In this document: one piece after another, positions 45,514-53,801 of the stretch
Layout: every line of letters starts with the position of its first letter
Position numbering within the stretch: the stretch's first letter is position 1
NCBI GenBank assembly: GCA_965199185.1
Contig: CBDAQW010000037.1
Coordinates: 62,001 to 126,000, forward strand
Direction: 5' to 3'
Length of the DNA: 64,000 nt
From: Endozoicomonas sp965199185
Lineage (GTDB): Bacteria; Pseudomonadota; Gammaproteobacteria; Pseudomonadales; Endozoicomonadaceae
The notes under the pieces: generated by a model
Seen by the model: only the letters and a program-made list of their open reading frames with translations
Database searches by the model: none
Told to the model about the DNA's origin: nothing
Made by a program: the position numbers and the translations under genes

Positions 45514-46833
45514 ATGACCTCATCTTCCGAATATCGCTACCTTCATGGTTTTGGCAATGAGCACGAAACCGAAGCCTTGCCCGGAGCCTTGCCTCAAGGT
45601 CGCTTTAGCCCCCAAAAATCCAGTTATGGTCTTTATACCGAACAATTCTCAACCACCGCATTTACAGCACCAAGGCACCAAAACCGCAGAACATGGACTT
45701 ACCGGATTCGACCATCGGTCTGCCAGCAGGACTACCAGCCAGTTCCCAATGGAATGATCCGGTCAGCACCTGTGACCGAAAGTATTGCATCACCTGAGCC
45801 TCTTCGCTGGGATGCACCACCTACAGCACAAACGGATTGTGATTTCATCGATGGAATCACCACTATGGCAGCCAATGGTGATGTCAAAACGCAAATTGGC
45901 TGTGCAGTTCATATCTATTCCGCCAACCAGGATATGAGCAATCGCTTTTTTTGCAACACCGATGGTGAGTTGCTTATCGTTCCTCAACAAGGGGCATTAT
46001 TGACTCGTACAGAGTTAGGCAACCTGCTGGCATCACCAGGGGAGATTCTGGTCATCCCGCGAGGAATAAAATTCCAGATCAATCTTCCGGATAAAACCGC
46101 CTCTGGTTATATTTGTGAAAACTATGGTCAGCCATTCACTCTACCAGAGCGTGGCCCGGTGGGTGCTAATGGTTATGCCAATGATCGGGACTTCCATTAC
46201 CCTGTCGCTTGTTTTGAAGATATGGATGGCGAATTTGAAATCATCAGCAAATTTGCGGGCAACCTTTTTCGCTGCGATATAGATCATTCACCGTTGGATG
46301 TAGTGGCATGGGTCGGCACCTCTGCACCTTATAAATACGACTTATCTCGTTTTAATGTGATTAACACTGTCAGTTACGATCATCCTGATCCGTCCATATT
46401 CACTGTACTCACTGCTCCATCCGACACACCCGGCGTAGCCAACCTTGATTTTGTTATCTTTCCGCCCAGATGGATGGTTGCTGAAGATACCTTCCGCCCT
46501 CCCTGGTATCACCGAAATGTTATGAGTGAGTTTATGGGGTTAATTCACGGTGTGTACGATGCTAAAGAGAAGGGTTTTGTGCCCGGCGGTGCCAGCCTGC
46601 ATAACGGCATGACACCTCACGGTCCTGAAACTGAGGTGTTTGAAAAAGCCAGCAACCTAAAACTGAAGCCACAACAATATAAAGACACAATGGCATTTAT
46701 GGTTGAATCACGTTTTATTTTTACACCAACAAAGTACGCACTCGAAAGTAATACACGACAGACTGGTTACACTGACTGTTGGAACAACATGAAGAAACAC
46801 TTTACCGGTACGGCTCAAGAAGGAAACAAATAA
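45514..46833 (+). CDS. hmgA: Homogentisate 1,2-dioxygenase
   Basis: HmgA opens the homogentisate ring to maleylacetoacetate in tyrosine and phenylalanine breakdown, using Fe(II). The 439-aa protein starts 'YLHGFGNEHETEALPGALP', typical of the family. It holds the iron-site region 'FRPPWYHRNVMSEFMGLIHG' and 'GASLHNGMTPHGPE' with the His/Glu ligands. It is the first gene of hmgA-fahA-maiA; its TAA overlaps the fahA ATG by one base. Confidence 0.96.
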   Translation: MTSSSEYRYLHGFGNEHETEALPGALPQGRFSPQKSSYGLYTEQFSTTAFTAPRHQNRRTWTYRIRPSVCQQDYQPVPNGMIRSAPVTESIASPEPLRWDAPPTAQTDCDFIDGITTMAANGDVKTQIGCAVHIYSANQDMSNRFFCNTDGELLIVPQQGALLTRTELGNLLASPGEILVIPRGIKFQINLPDKTASGYICENYGQPFTLPERGPVGANGYANDRDFHYPVACFEDMDGEFEIISKFAGNLFRCDIDHSPLDVVAWVGTSAPYKYDLSRFNVINTVSYDHPDPSIFTVLTAPSDTPGVANLDFVIFPPRWMVAEDTFRPPWYHRNVMSEFMGLIHGVYDAKEKGFVPGGASLHNGMTPHGPETEVFEKASNLKLKPQQYKDTMAFMVESRFIFTPTKYALESNTRQTGYTDCWNNMKKHFTGTAQEGNK

Positions 46834-48149
46834 TGATCCGGCTAAACGAAACTCACAACCCTTCTCTCACTAGTTGGCTGGCCTCTGCCAATCAGAAAGG
46901 TTCTGATTTTCCGATTCAAAATCTCCCCTTTACTGTTTTCAGACGTAAAAATACCAAAGAAGCATTCCGGGGTGGTGTTGCCATTGGCAGCCAAGTGCTT
47001 GACCTGCTAGCGGTTCAAGAACTTGAGCTTTTTGAGGATAAGGCAGCCGAAGCCTTGAACAATTGTTGTCAGGAGAACCTGAACCCGTTGATGGGAATGG
47101 GGTTTGAATACTGGTCAGCACTGCGCCTGGCATTATCAAAAGCTTTGCGTCATGGCGCTTCTGAAGAAAGCAGCTTGCGTCCCTGTCTGATACCGCAGCA
47201 GGATGTGGAATATTCATTACCCTGTCGTATTGGTGATTACACCGATTTTTATACCTCAATTTATCACGCCACAGCCGTTGGTTCGTTATTCCGCCCTGAC
47301 AACCCGCTGCTACCCAACTATAAATGGGTACCTATTGGCTACCATGGTCGTTCATCCTCCATCAAAGTGTCCGGGCACAGCTTTCACCGCCCGACAGGAC
47401 AAACCAAAATACCCGATGCAGAGCAGCCTTCGGTCGCGGCTTGTAAGCGTCTGGATTACGAATTGGAGGTGGGTATTTTTATTGGCAAGGGCAATGAGAT
47501 GGGAAAGCCCATTGATATGGATGAAGCCGATCAACATGTTTTTGGTTTATGCCTTTTCAATGACTGGTCTGCCCGTGACTTACAAGCCTGGGAATATCAG
47601 CCATTAGGCCCATTTTTGGCCAAGAATTTCGCATCGACGGTTTCACCCTGGATTGTTTCACTGGAAGCTCTTGCGCCTTACCGGACATCATTCACTCGTC
47701 CGGATACTGATCCACAGCCACTGCCTTATCTCAGCTCTGAAGCCAACTCTCAATTTGGTGCATTGGATATTCAACTGACTGCTTCACTGGAAACGACCCA
47801 GATGCGAGCCAATGGAGAGCTACCTGTTCAGCTTTCTAAATCGAGTTTCAGACATTCCTACTGGACAATCGCACAAATGGTCGCACACCATACAGTCAAT
47901 GGGTGCAACCTTCAGCCTGGTGATCTGTTTGGCAGTGGTACACAATCGGGCCCAAAACCAGAAGAAGCCGGTTCACTACTAGAGTTGTCCAACGGCGGTA
48001 AGCAATCCATTACTCTGCCTAATGGAGAAACAAGAACATTTCTGGACGACGGGGATACCGTCATCATGCGTGGCTGGTGCGAAAAAGACGGCGCTGCTCG
48101 TATAGGTTTTGGCGAAGTCTCTGCTCATGTATTGCCGAGCAGAAGCTGA
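46833..48149 (+). CDS. fahA: Fumarylacetoacetase
   Basis: Fumarylacetoacetase hydrolyses fumarylacetoacetate to fumarate and acetoacetate, the last step of tyrosine breakdown. The 438-aa protein from ATG 46833 (coupled to hmgA by TAATG) has 'IGDYTDFYTSIYHATAVGSL', 'PIGYHGRSSSI', metal ligands in 'LDYELEVGIFIGKGNEMG' and 'FNDWSARDLQAWEYQPLGPF', then 'GSGTQSGPKPEEAGSLLEL'. The open frame upstream to 46779 overlaps hmgA and is not family-like. Confidence 0.96.
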   Translation: MIRLNETHNPSLTSWLASANQKGSDFPIQNLPFTVFRRKNTKEAFRGGVAIGSQVLDLLAVQELELFEDKAAEALNNCCQENLNPLMGMGFEYWSALRLALSKALRHGASEESSLRPCLIPQQDVEYSLPCRIGDYTDFYTSIYHATAVGSLFRPDNPLLPNYKWVPIGYHGRSSSIKVSGHSFHRPTGQTKIPDAEQPSVAACKRLDYELEVGIFIGKGNEMGKPIDMDEADQHVFGLCLFNDWSARDLQAWEYQPLGPFLAKNFASTVSPWIVSLEALAPYRTSFTRPDTDPQPLPYLSSEANSQFGALDIQLTASLETTQMRANGELPVQLSKSSFRHSYWTIAQMVAHHTVNGCNLQPGDLFGSGTQSGPKPEEAGSLLELSNGGKQSITLPNGETRTFLDDGDTVIMRGWCEKDGAARIGFGEVSAHVLPSRS

Positions 48150-48159
48150 GGAAATGAGT

Positions 48160-48786
48160 ATGAAACTGCATTCCTACTTTCGCTCTTCTGCCTCTTATCG
48201 GGTTCGTATCGCCATGAACCTTAAAGGCATTACATATGATCTTGCGCTGACAAATCTAATCAATGACGAGCAACACTCAGAACGATATCAATCACTGAAC
48301 CCTGAGGGATTAATCCCCTGTCTGGAAACGAATGAAGGCATTCTCAGTCAATCTCTGGCTATTATTGAATGGCTTGATGAACGATACCCTTACCCTGCTC
48401 TCTTGCCCGATAATGCCTGGCAAAGAGCCCTGGCTCGCAGCTTTGCGTACGTTATCAGCTGTGACATTCACCCACTGAATAATCTGCGTGTATTGAAATA
48501 CCTTGAAAAGGATTTACACCACAGTGACGACGATAACATTCATTGGTATCAACACTGGATAAACACCGGCTTTACCGCACTGGAAAAAAAGGTCGGTCAG
48601 TTTGATTTTTGCTGTACAGACAATCCGGGAATAGCTGACATCTGCCTTGTACCACAGGTGTTCAATGCTCTGAGGTTTGAAGTCAGTATGTCTGCTTACC
48701 CAAAACTGCAAACTATTTATCAACGATGTAATGAGCTGGAGGCTTTTCAAATGGCAGCACCGGGAAATCAGCCTGACGCCACTTAA
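48160..48786 (+). CDS. maiA: Maleylacetoacetate isomerase (zeta-class GST)
   Basis: MaiA uses glutathione to isomerise maleylacetoacetate to fumarylacetoacetate. The 208-aa protein opens with the zeta motif 'SYFRSSASYRVRIAMNLKG' (SSxSxRVRIAL), then 'NPEGLIPCL' and 'LSQSLAIIEWLDE'. GAGGA lies seven bases before ATG 48160, partly over the fahA stop; ATG 48154 is also possible. It is the third and last gene of the operon and depends on glutathione, whose synthetase gene is also in this window. Confidence 0.94.
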   Translation: MKLHSYFRSSASYRVRIAMNLKGITYDLALTNLINDEQHSERYQSLNPEGLIPCLETNEGILSQSLAIIEWLDERYPYPALLPDNAWQRALARSFAYVISCDIHPLNNLRVLKYLEKDLHHSDDDNIHWYQHWINTGFTALEKKVGQFDFCCTDNPGIADICLVPQVFNALRFEVSMSAYPKLQTIYQRCNELEAFQMAAPGNQPDAT

Positions 48787-48801
48787 ACCAAATGAATGTG
48801 C

Positions 48802-48923
48802 AGGTCGAGTTCCGCTCAAAGGGTAGAACCCGACTATATGCTCACAGAGTACTCACAGAGCGCAAAAAATCGACATCTTCTCAGCATTTCATGCAGGTAT
48901 TGGCTCTTGTGCCCTAGGAATCA
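48802..48923. repeat. Dispersed intergenic repeat, diverged copy (family R1, copy 5)
   Basis: The right half matches copy 4: 'GAGCGCAAAAAATCGACAT', then 'TCAGCATTTCATGC' and 'CTTGTGCCCTA'. The left half is diverged but still folds (GTCG.GTTC / GAAC.CGAC, 48803-48833). It lies between convergent maiA and a minus-strand gene. Confidence 0.6.
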
Positions 48924-48924
48924 A

Positions 48925-49419
48925 TCAATACTCTAATTCTCGAACAAATTCTTTATGAGCAAACATAACGCTGATTTTTTGGCTTCGTGCTAACTTTTTA
49001 AAACAGCAGGTACACCAGTCATCTGCTGTCAGAGACATATCCTCTGCCTCAGAGTCCATAGGAAAGTAATCAACCATTAACCCCTTATCTTCCTCAGAGA
49101 TCACGTTAAACTGAATGCCAGCTCCAATCATTGAACCATCGGCAATTAAACGTTTTCTGCTGTGAAATATCAGGTCAATCTTAACCATCCACTCTTCACG
49201 TTCATTGCTCATCACCAGGTTAAAACGCGCCTTATCAAAAGGTATTCCCTCGCCCTCTACGTAGAACGCTTCAGGTTCAATACGAGAAGCGAATTTTCTG
49301 ACCACAAGCTCACCAAGACTTTCATTTGAGTCTGCAAATCGCTTTTGAACCAGGGCTGAATAGTGCTTCAACACCTGCTCAACCGTTGTACCTGGTGTTT
49401 GAATAGCGCCCATAAACAT
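48925..49419 (-). CDS. Hypothetical protein (164 aa)
   Basis: The ATG at 49419 has GGAG eight bases upstream; ATG 49413 is also possible. The protein is soluble and of mixed fold, without signal peptide. It opens with a helix ('VEQVLKHYSALVQKRFADS') and ends in a segment with three Cys ('DDWCTCCFKKLARSQ'), which could bind metal. The middle strands ('EWMVKIDLIFHSRKRLIADG') suggest an alpha/beta domain. I recognise no family. It is convergent with maiA and divergent from selD. Confidence 0.65.
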   Translation of the reverse strand: MFMGAIQTPGTTVEQVLKHYSALVQKRFADSNESLGELVVRKFASRIEPEAFYVEGEGIPFDKARFNLVMSNEREEWMVKIDLIFHSRKRLIADGSMIGAGIQFNVISEEDKGLMVDYFPMDSEAEDMSLTADDWCTCCFKKLARSQKISVMFAHKEFVRELEY

Positions 49420-49616
49420 TCCCCCACTCCATTGAATATCGTTTTAATACATCTCAACAAGATCAGGCTGATTTTTATATTTTTTAATTATCAGCACTTT
49501 TTACCATAGTGCTAACTACGCAGAAACCCCTGGAATGCAATTTAACACTGAATTTATAGCTTCTATAATCGTATGCTATGGTTGTCTTCCATTAAATTTT
49601 CGTTCGAGACACTGAA

Positions 49617-50651
49617 ATGACGACTGTTAAGTTGACAGAATACAGTCATGGCGCTGGCTGTGGATGTAAAATCTCCCCGGAGATTCTTGAAGGTATTCTG
49701 AAAACAGATTTACACTTGCCAGAATTTCCAACTCTGGTGGTGGGTAATTCCAGCAAAGATGATGCCGCAGTGGTCGATCTGGGCAATGGTGAAGGTATTA
49801 TCAGCACGACCGATTTCTTTATGCCTATTGTTGATGACCCTTTTGACTTCGGGCGTATTGCCGCAACCAATGCCATTAGTGATATCTACGCCATGGGCGG
49901 GCAACCTTTGATGGCTATTGCCATTCTTGGCTGGCCTGTCAACGTTCTTTCACCGGAGATTGCCAGTCAGGTTGTGGACGGTGGTCGTCAAGCCTGCGCG
50001 GATGCCGGAATTCCACTGGCAGGTGGTCATAGCATTGATGCGCCCGAACCTATTTTTGGACTGGCCGTCACCGGTCGTGTACCTCTGAAACAACTGAAGC
50101 GAAATGATCAGGCTCGCGCTGGCAGCAAACTGTTTCTGACCAAACCACTGGGTGTTGGCATTCTAACCACAGCGCAAAAGAAAAAGTTGCTAAAGAATGA
50201 ACACGCTCATATTGCCAGGGATGCTATGTGCACTCTCAACAAAATTGGCCATGAACTCTCATTGTTGGATGGTGTCAGCGCCATTACCGATGTAACCGGG
50301 TTTGGTCTGCTGGGGCACTTGTTAGAAATCTGCGAAGGCAGCCGGGTGAAAGCTAATATCGTCATGGATAAGCTGCCTTTGCTGCCTCATGTTGAAGAGT
50401 ATCGCCAGCAAAACTGTATTCCTGGCGGAACTCACCGTAACTTTGATAGCTATGGTCACAAGGCGGCCAGCATTTCAGAGGCGCAAAAACATATTCTCTG
50501 TGACCCGCAAACCAGTGGTGGTTTGCTGATTGCGGTAGATCCGGATTCTGAATCATCACTCCATGAGGTTACTCAACGATTCGGCTTAGAGCTGGAAACG
50601 ATTGGTGAGTTAACCGAATACGACAGTGGGTACTTTGTTGAAATAATTTAA
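49617..50651 (+). CDS. selD: Selenide, water dikinase
   Basis: SelD makes selenophosphate from selenide and ATP for selenocysteine and 2-selenouridine. The 344-aa protein has 'YSHGAGCGCKISPEILE' with the catalytic residue as Cys rather than selenocysteine, 'SSKDDAAVVDLGNGEGIIST', 'ATNAISDIYAMGG', 'AGGHSIDAPEPIFGL' and 'DVTGFGLLGHLLE'. No selA, selB, selC or selU is visible in the window, so its use here (Sec or tRNA selenation) is open. A hairpin terminator follows. Confidence 0.96.
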   Translation: MTTVKLTEYSHGAGCGCKISPEILEGILKTDLHLPEFPTLVVGNSSKDDAAVVDLGNGEGIISTTDFFMPIVDDPFDFGRIAATNAISDIYAMGGQPLMAIAILGWPVNVLSPEIASQVVDGGRQACADAGIPLAGGHSIDAPEPIFGLAVTGRVPLKQLKRNDQARAGSKLFLTKPLGVGILTTAQKKKLLKNEHAHIARDAMCTLNKIGHELSLLDGVSAITDVTGFGLLGHLLEICEGSRVKANIVMDKLPLLPHVEEYRQQNCIPGGTHRNFDSYGHKAASISEAQKHILCDPQTSGGLLIAVDPDSESSLHEVTQRFGLELETIGELTEYDSGYFVEII

Positions 50652-50670
50652 GCTCTGATGCGAGGATTTT

Positions 50671-50700
50671 AACAGGAGCGCTTGTCTCCTGTTAAATAAA
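50671..50700 (+). terminator. Hairpin terminator after selD
   Basis: TAACAGGAG/CTCCTGTTA form a perfect 9-bp stem (50671-50695) with loop CGCTTGT. The tail is AT-rich (AATAAAAC) rather than a T-run. Confidence 0.65.
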
Positions 50701-50796
50701 ACAGGCGATGAATTTTTTTCACTCAATGATCATATCTTGGCGGTAATGTGATCTCATCATCACATATTTTCATATTATGTTCTTTCACTCCATTAA

Positions 50797-50810
50797 TTGA
50801 TCTACGTCAA
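50797..50810. promoter_or_regulatory. FNR/Anr-like binding site upstream of the alcohol dehydrogenase gene
   Basis: TTGATCTACGTCAA matches the FNR/Anr consensus TTGAT-N4-ATCAA with one mismatch (G for A). It is centred about 88 bp before the ATG at 50892. This suggests induction of the dehydrogenase when oxygen is low. Confidence 0.6.
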
Positions 50811-50891
50811 AAATTCTTAGCCAATAGTCTCTTATCCTGCGTTTGTCTTAAATTTTTCGCATTTTTATTAACCAATCTAAGGATATTCACC

Positions 50892-52043
50892 ATGTCTGCC
50901 ATGAAGTTTTTCATGCCTGCGGTTAACCAGATGGGTAACGGTTGTCTGGAAGCTGCGATCACTGATATCTGCAAACTGGGCTACCAAAAAGCGCTGATTG
51001 TTACTGACAAGGTTTTGAACGAAATCGGCCTGGTAGGTTCTGTTGCAGAAAAGCTGGGCGCTCAGGGAATTACGTCTGTTATTTTTGATGGTACTCAACC
51101 AAACCCTACGGTGGGCAACGTTGAAGCGGGTCTGGAGCTGCTGAAAGAAGGTGAGTGTGATTTCATCATCTCTCTGGGTGGCGGTTCTCCACATGACTGC
51201 GCTAAAGGTATTGCTCTGGTAGCTTCCAACGGTGGCCGTATTCAGGACTTCGAAGGAGTTGATGTTTCTGAGAAGCCTCAGTTCCCGCTGATTTCTGTCA
51301 ACACCACGGCCGGTACTGCCAGTGAGATCACCCGTTTCTGCATCATCACTGACGAAGCGCGTCACGTTAAGATGGCTATCGTAGACAAGAATACAACACC
51401 ACTGATGTCTGTTAACGATCCTGCTCTGATGGTAGATATGCCTAAGTCTCTGACTGCAGCTACCGGCATGGACGCTCTGACTCACGCCGTTGAAGCTTAT
51501 GTTTCTACCGCTGCAACACCGGTGACTGACTGCTGCGCGATTAAAGCCATCGAACTGATTCACGAACACCTGGAGACAGCTGTCTCTGACGGCAAGAACA
51601 TGGAAGCTCGTGAGCAGATGGCTTACGCTCAGCTGCTGGCTGGCATGGCATTCAACAACGCCAGCCTCGGTTATGTTCACGCTATGGCGCATCAGCTGGG
51701 TGGTTTTTACGACCTGCCACACGGTGTGTGTAATGCGATTCTTCTGCCTCATGTACAGGCTTACAATGCACAGGTTTGCCCTGAACGTCTGTCTCATGTC
51801 GCCAAAGCGATGGGGGTAAATGTTGAAGGTCTGTCTGCTGAGGCGGGTGCTGAAAAAGCGCTGGAAGCCATCAAGACACTGTCCGCCAAGATTGAAATCC
51901 CGGCTGGCCTGAAAGTTCTGGGTGTTAAAGAAGAGGACTTCCCAACACTGACAGAAAATGCTCTGAAAGATGCTTGTGGTCTGACTAACCCTAAGCAGGC
52001 AACTGCTGAAGAAATTACTGCTATCTTTGCCAGCGCTATGTAA
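50892..52043 (+). CDS. Iron-containing (group III) alcohol dehydrogenase
   Basis: This NAD-dependent dehydrogenase of the FucO/YiaY/AdhB group interconverts alcohols and aldehydes. The 383-aa protein from ATG 50892 has the nucleotide motif 'ISLGGGSPHDCAKGIAL' and Fe ligands in 'AATGMDALTHAVEAY' (Asp, His) and 'YVHAMAHQLGGFYDLPHG' (two His). The open frame upstream to 50748 is leader. Codon use is strongly biased to CTG, GGT and AAC/AAA, as in highly expressed genes. An FNR/Anr-like box lies upstream, and a strong terminator follows. The substrate is not determined. Confidence 0.93.
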   Translation: MSAMKFFMPAVNQMGNGCLEAAITDICKLGYQKALIVTDKVLNEIGLVGSVAEKLGAQGITSVIFDGTQPNPTVGNVEAGLELLKEGECDFIISLGGGSPHDCAKGIALVASNGGRIQDFEGVDVSEKPQFPLISVNTTAGTASEITRFCIITDEARHVKMAIVDKNTTPLMSVNDPALMVDMPKSLTAATGMDALTHAVEAYVSTAATPVTDCCAIKAIELIHEHLETAVSDGKNMEAREQMAYAQLLAGMAFNNASLGYVHAMAHQLGGFYDLPHGVCNAILLPHVQAYNAQVCPERLSHVAKAMGVNVEGLSAEAGAEKALEAIKTLSAKIEIPAGLKVLGVKEEDFPTLTENALKDACGLTNPKQATAEEITAIFASAM

Positions 52044-52062
52044 TGCGGACTGATAGCTAAGT

Positions 52063-52097
52063 AAAAAAAAGCCCGGATTCAGTCCGGGCTTCTTAAT
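52063..52097. terminator. Bidirectional intrinsic terminator
   Basis: Stem GCCCGGA/TCCGGGC (52071-52089) has loop TTCAG, preceded by A8 and followed by TTCTTAATTT. It serves both the alcohol dehydrogenase gene and the converging sutA-like gene. Confidence 0.88.
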
Positions 52098-52107
52098 TTA
52101 TATTCCA

Positions 52108-52350
52108 TCAAATAGGACGATTGCCGTATTCACTGGAAGGTTTTTTGGGTGGATCAGCAGTTACATTTGATGGGACTTCTTCAATCTTTCCGCCATTCTT
52201 CAGAAACTCTTCAATCTGAGCGTCCATACTAGCCCTCAGTTTCTTGCGGGATTCGACCGTCCGTTCCTCGGCGGGTTCATCCCGGCTTCCCAGAAAGCTG
52301 ATATCAATACCATCAAAACCAGCAGCTTTTTTCGGCTTTCTCCGTGCCAT
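52108..52350 (-). CDS. sutA: SutA-like RNA polymerase-associated regulator
   Basis: SutA of Pseudomonas binds RNA polymerase and shifts transcription during slow growth. This 80-aa protein keeps the diagnostic C-terminus: 'AQIEEFLKNGGKIEEVPSNV', then 'ADPPKKPSSEYGNRPI' (Pseudomonas form recalled as ADPPKKPDSKYGSRPI). The long acidic N-tail of Pseudomonas SutA is replaced by a short basic one (MARRKPKKAAGFDG). GAGGA lies seven bases before the ATG. The family link is good for the C-half; function with the altered tail is inference. Confidence 0.75.
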   Translation of the reverse strand: MARRKPKKAAGFDGIDISFLGSRDEPAEERTVESRKKLRASMDAQIEEFLKNGGKIEEVPSNVTADPPKKPSSEYGNRPI

Positions 52351-52673
52351 AGCTCTATCCTCTAATTACTGGTTAAAGGAGCATTCACTCCTTCAATAAG
52401 TTGTACTTTTGTTCCGATTTTTTATAGTTATAGTCCAACGTTGAGAAAACGCCAGTTCGGTTTTGTGTACCTCCAGTTAAAGATAGTGTTCAAATCCTGC
52501 ATTTTCATCATTGCTGATATTTTTTACCTTGTAAAGTGACAATACTGTTACAGTGTCCACTATCATTTCTGTGCAATCTGATTACAATACTTGAAGCGAT
52601 ATCGTTAACCGGAGTCATTACATCGGCATCAACTGGATTGTATTTAATGCTTTAATTTTGTCAGGTATAGCCG
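52351..52673. other. Intergenic, AT-rich promoter region
   Basis: This 323-bp stretch separates the divergent sutA-like and HELVH genes. A loose dyad AGTGACA...TGTCCACT (near 52536-52562) is the only symmetry seen. No short gene, repeat-family copy or RNA is recognised. Confidence 0.45.
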
Positions 52674-53165
52674 ATGGCATTGAATTGCATTTATAAACAA
52701 CCAGAGTCGCCTGTGGCTATCAGATCAATTTTTTTTATTGTTCTTTTTATGGTTTTTTTTGCTGTTATCTCGAATAACATCAAAGCCGATACCGATATCC
52801 AATTAAATCCGACAGGCTGTACCTTCGATGAAATGCAACAGTTTTACATGGATGAGTTGGGGATTGATAGAGAAGTGTCCATTGTCCTGAAAAAACAGCG
52901 GATGCCTGAACCCAATATTCTGGGATTAACCAGACCTCTGGCACCGAACACATACCTTATTGTAATGGCAAAGGCTTTGGAGCCCAGTGAAATACGAATC
53001 ACTTTAGCCCATGAATTAGTACACATTCGGCAACTGGAAAGAGGTGAAATAAATAAGAAGGAATTTAAAAAGCACTACATGAACAGAAGTTTTGAAGACG
53101 AAGCTTTCCGCCTAAGTTTGCCGATGGCGATTAAATTTTATACGACGCTCGACTGCTCAAAATAA
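52674..53165 (+). CDS. Membrane-anchored HExxH (zincin-like) protein
   Basis: The 163-aa protein has a short polar N-terminus, one hydrophobic segment (about residues 20-36, 'FFIVLFMVFFAVIS') acting as signal or anchor, and an outside domain. That domain holds 'ITLAHELVHIRQLERG', a clear HExxH zinc-protease motif (HELVH), followed about 25 residues later by 'FEDEAFRL', which offers a Glu as third ligand, as in gluzincins. This resembles small DUF4157/M-type minimal metallopeptidases, but no named family is certain. It is a candidate periplasmic protease. Confidence 0.68.
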   Translation: MALNCIYKQPESPVAIRSIFFIVLFMVFFAVISNNIKADTDIQLNPTGCTFDEMQQFYMDELGIDREVSIVLKKQRMPEPNILGLTRPLAPNTYLIVMAKALEPSEIRITLAHELVHIRQLERGEINKKEFKKHYMNRSFEDEAFRLSLPMAIKFYTTLDCSK

Positions 53166-53235
53166 TTATTTATTTTCCTCTTGACCTGTCTATCGCTTCA
53201 TTGAAAAGTACAAGGTGAAAATACAGGGAAAAATC

Positions 53236-53748
53236 ATGCTTATCCGTCAGGAACTATCTACAGATATCGCTGCTATTGATAAACTGAATTATCTGGCATT
53301 TAAGGATCACTCCCATCATGCACCCGGTGCAGAACCTACCGAACACCTGATCGTTGACAAGCTTCGGACAACTGAAGCACTAACCCTTTCTCTGGTGGTT
53401 GAAGACAAAAGTGAAAAAGATGAAATAGTTGGGCATATCGCTTTTTCTCCAATAACCGTCGACGGAAAGAAAACCCAATGGTTTGGATTGAGCCCTGTTG
53501 CGGTCTTGCCCGAAAAGCGAGGGCAGGGGATTGGCTCTGTACTCATTAGAGAAGGAATTAGTTTGATGAAAGAGTCATGAGCTAAAGGTCTGGTTTTGCT
53601 GGGAGAGTCTGGATATTACCGCCGTTTTGGTTTCAAAAACCATCCTGAATTTATCTATCCGGATGTGCCCGCAGAATACTTTTTGGCATTGGCATTTCAG
53701 GAAAAAAGGCCTGAAGATAAAGTCGCTTATCATCCTGATTTCTGCTAA
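53236..53748 (+). pseudogene. GNAT N-acetyltransferase interrupted by an in-frame TGA
   Basis: A YhbS-type GNAT reads in one frame from ATG 53236 (AGGGA six bases upstream) to TAA 53746-53748, 170 codons, except for TGA at 53578-53580. Upstream is the acetyl-CoA loop 'PVAVLPEKRGQGIGSVLI'. Downstream the frame continues normally: 'AKGLVLLGESGYYRRFGFKN' and 'EYFLALAFQ'. Relatives have Gly at the stop position (xGAKG), so a GGA-to-TGA change explains it. The first part alone (114 aa) lacks the last strands of the fold. Selenocysteine readthrough is unlikely: no hairpin is evident after the TGA. Confidence 0.8.
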
Positions 53749-53801
53749 ATCCAATCATCAGCATTGCCAGCACTGCCAATGTGCCCTATAAATATAAGTT
53801 T

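Noticed and set aside
15190..48923. CRISPR array interpretation of the dispersed repeats
   Set aside because: The R1 copies are kilobases apart with genes between, differ in orientation and lack regular spacers; no cas gene is present.
50877..51797. 306-aa minus-strand open frame inside the alcohol dehydrogenase gene
   Set aside because: Long antisense frames are common opposite highly biased genes. The product is compositionally odd (rich in R, N, S, V) and resembles no family.
53578..53620. Selenocysteine insertion at the GNAT TGA
   Set aside because: selD is close by, but the position is Gly in relatives as I recall them, and I see no stem-loop of the bacterial SECIS type in the 40 nt after the TGA. 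A nonsense mutation is simpler.
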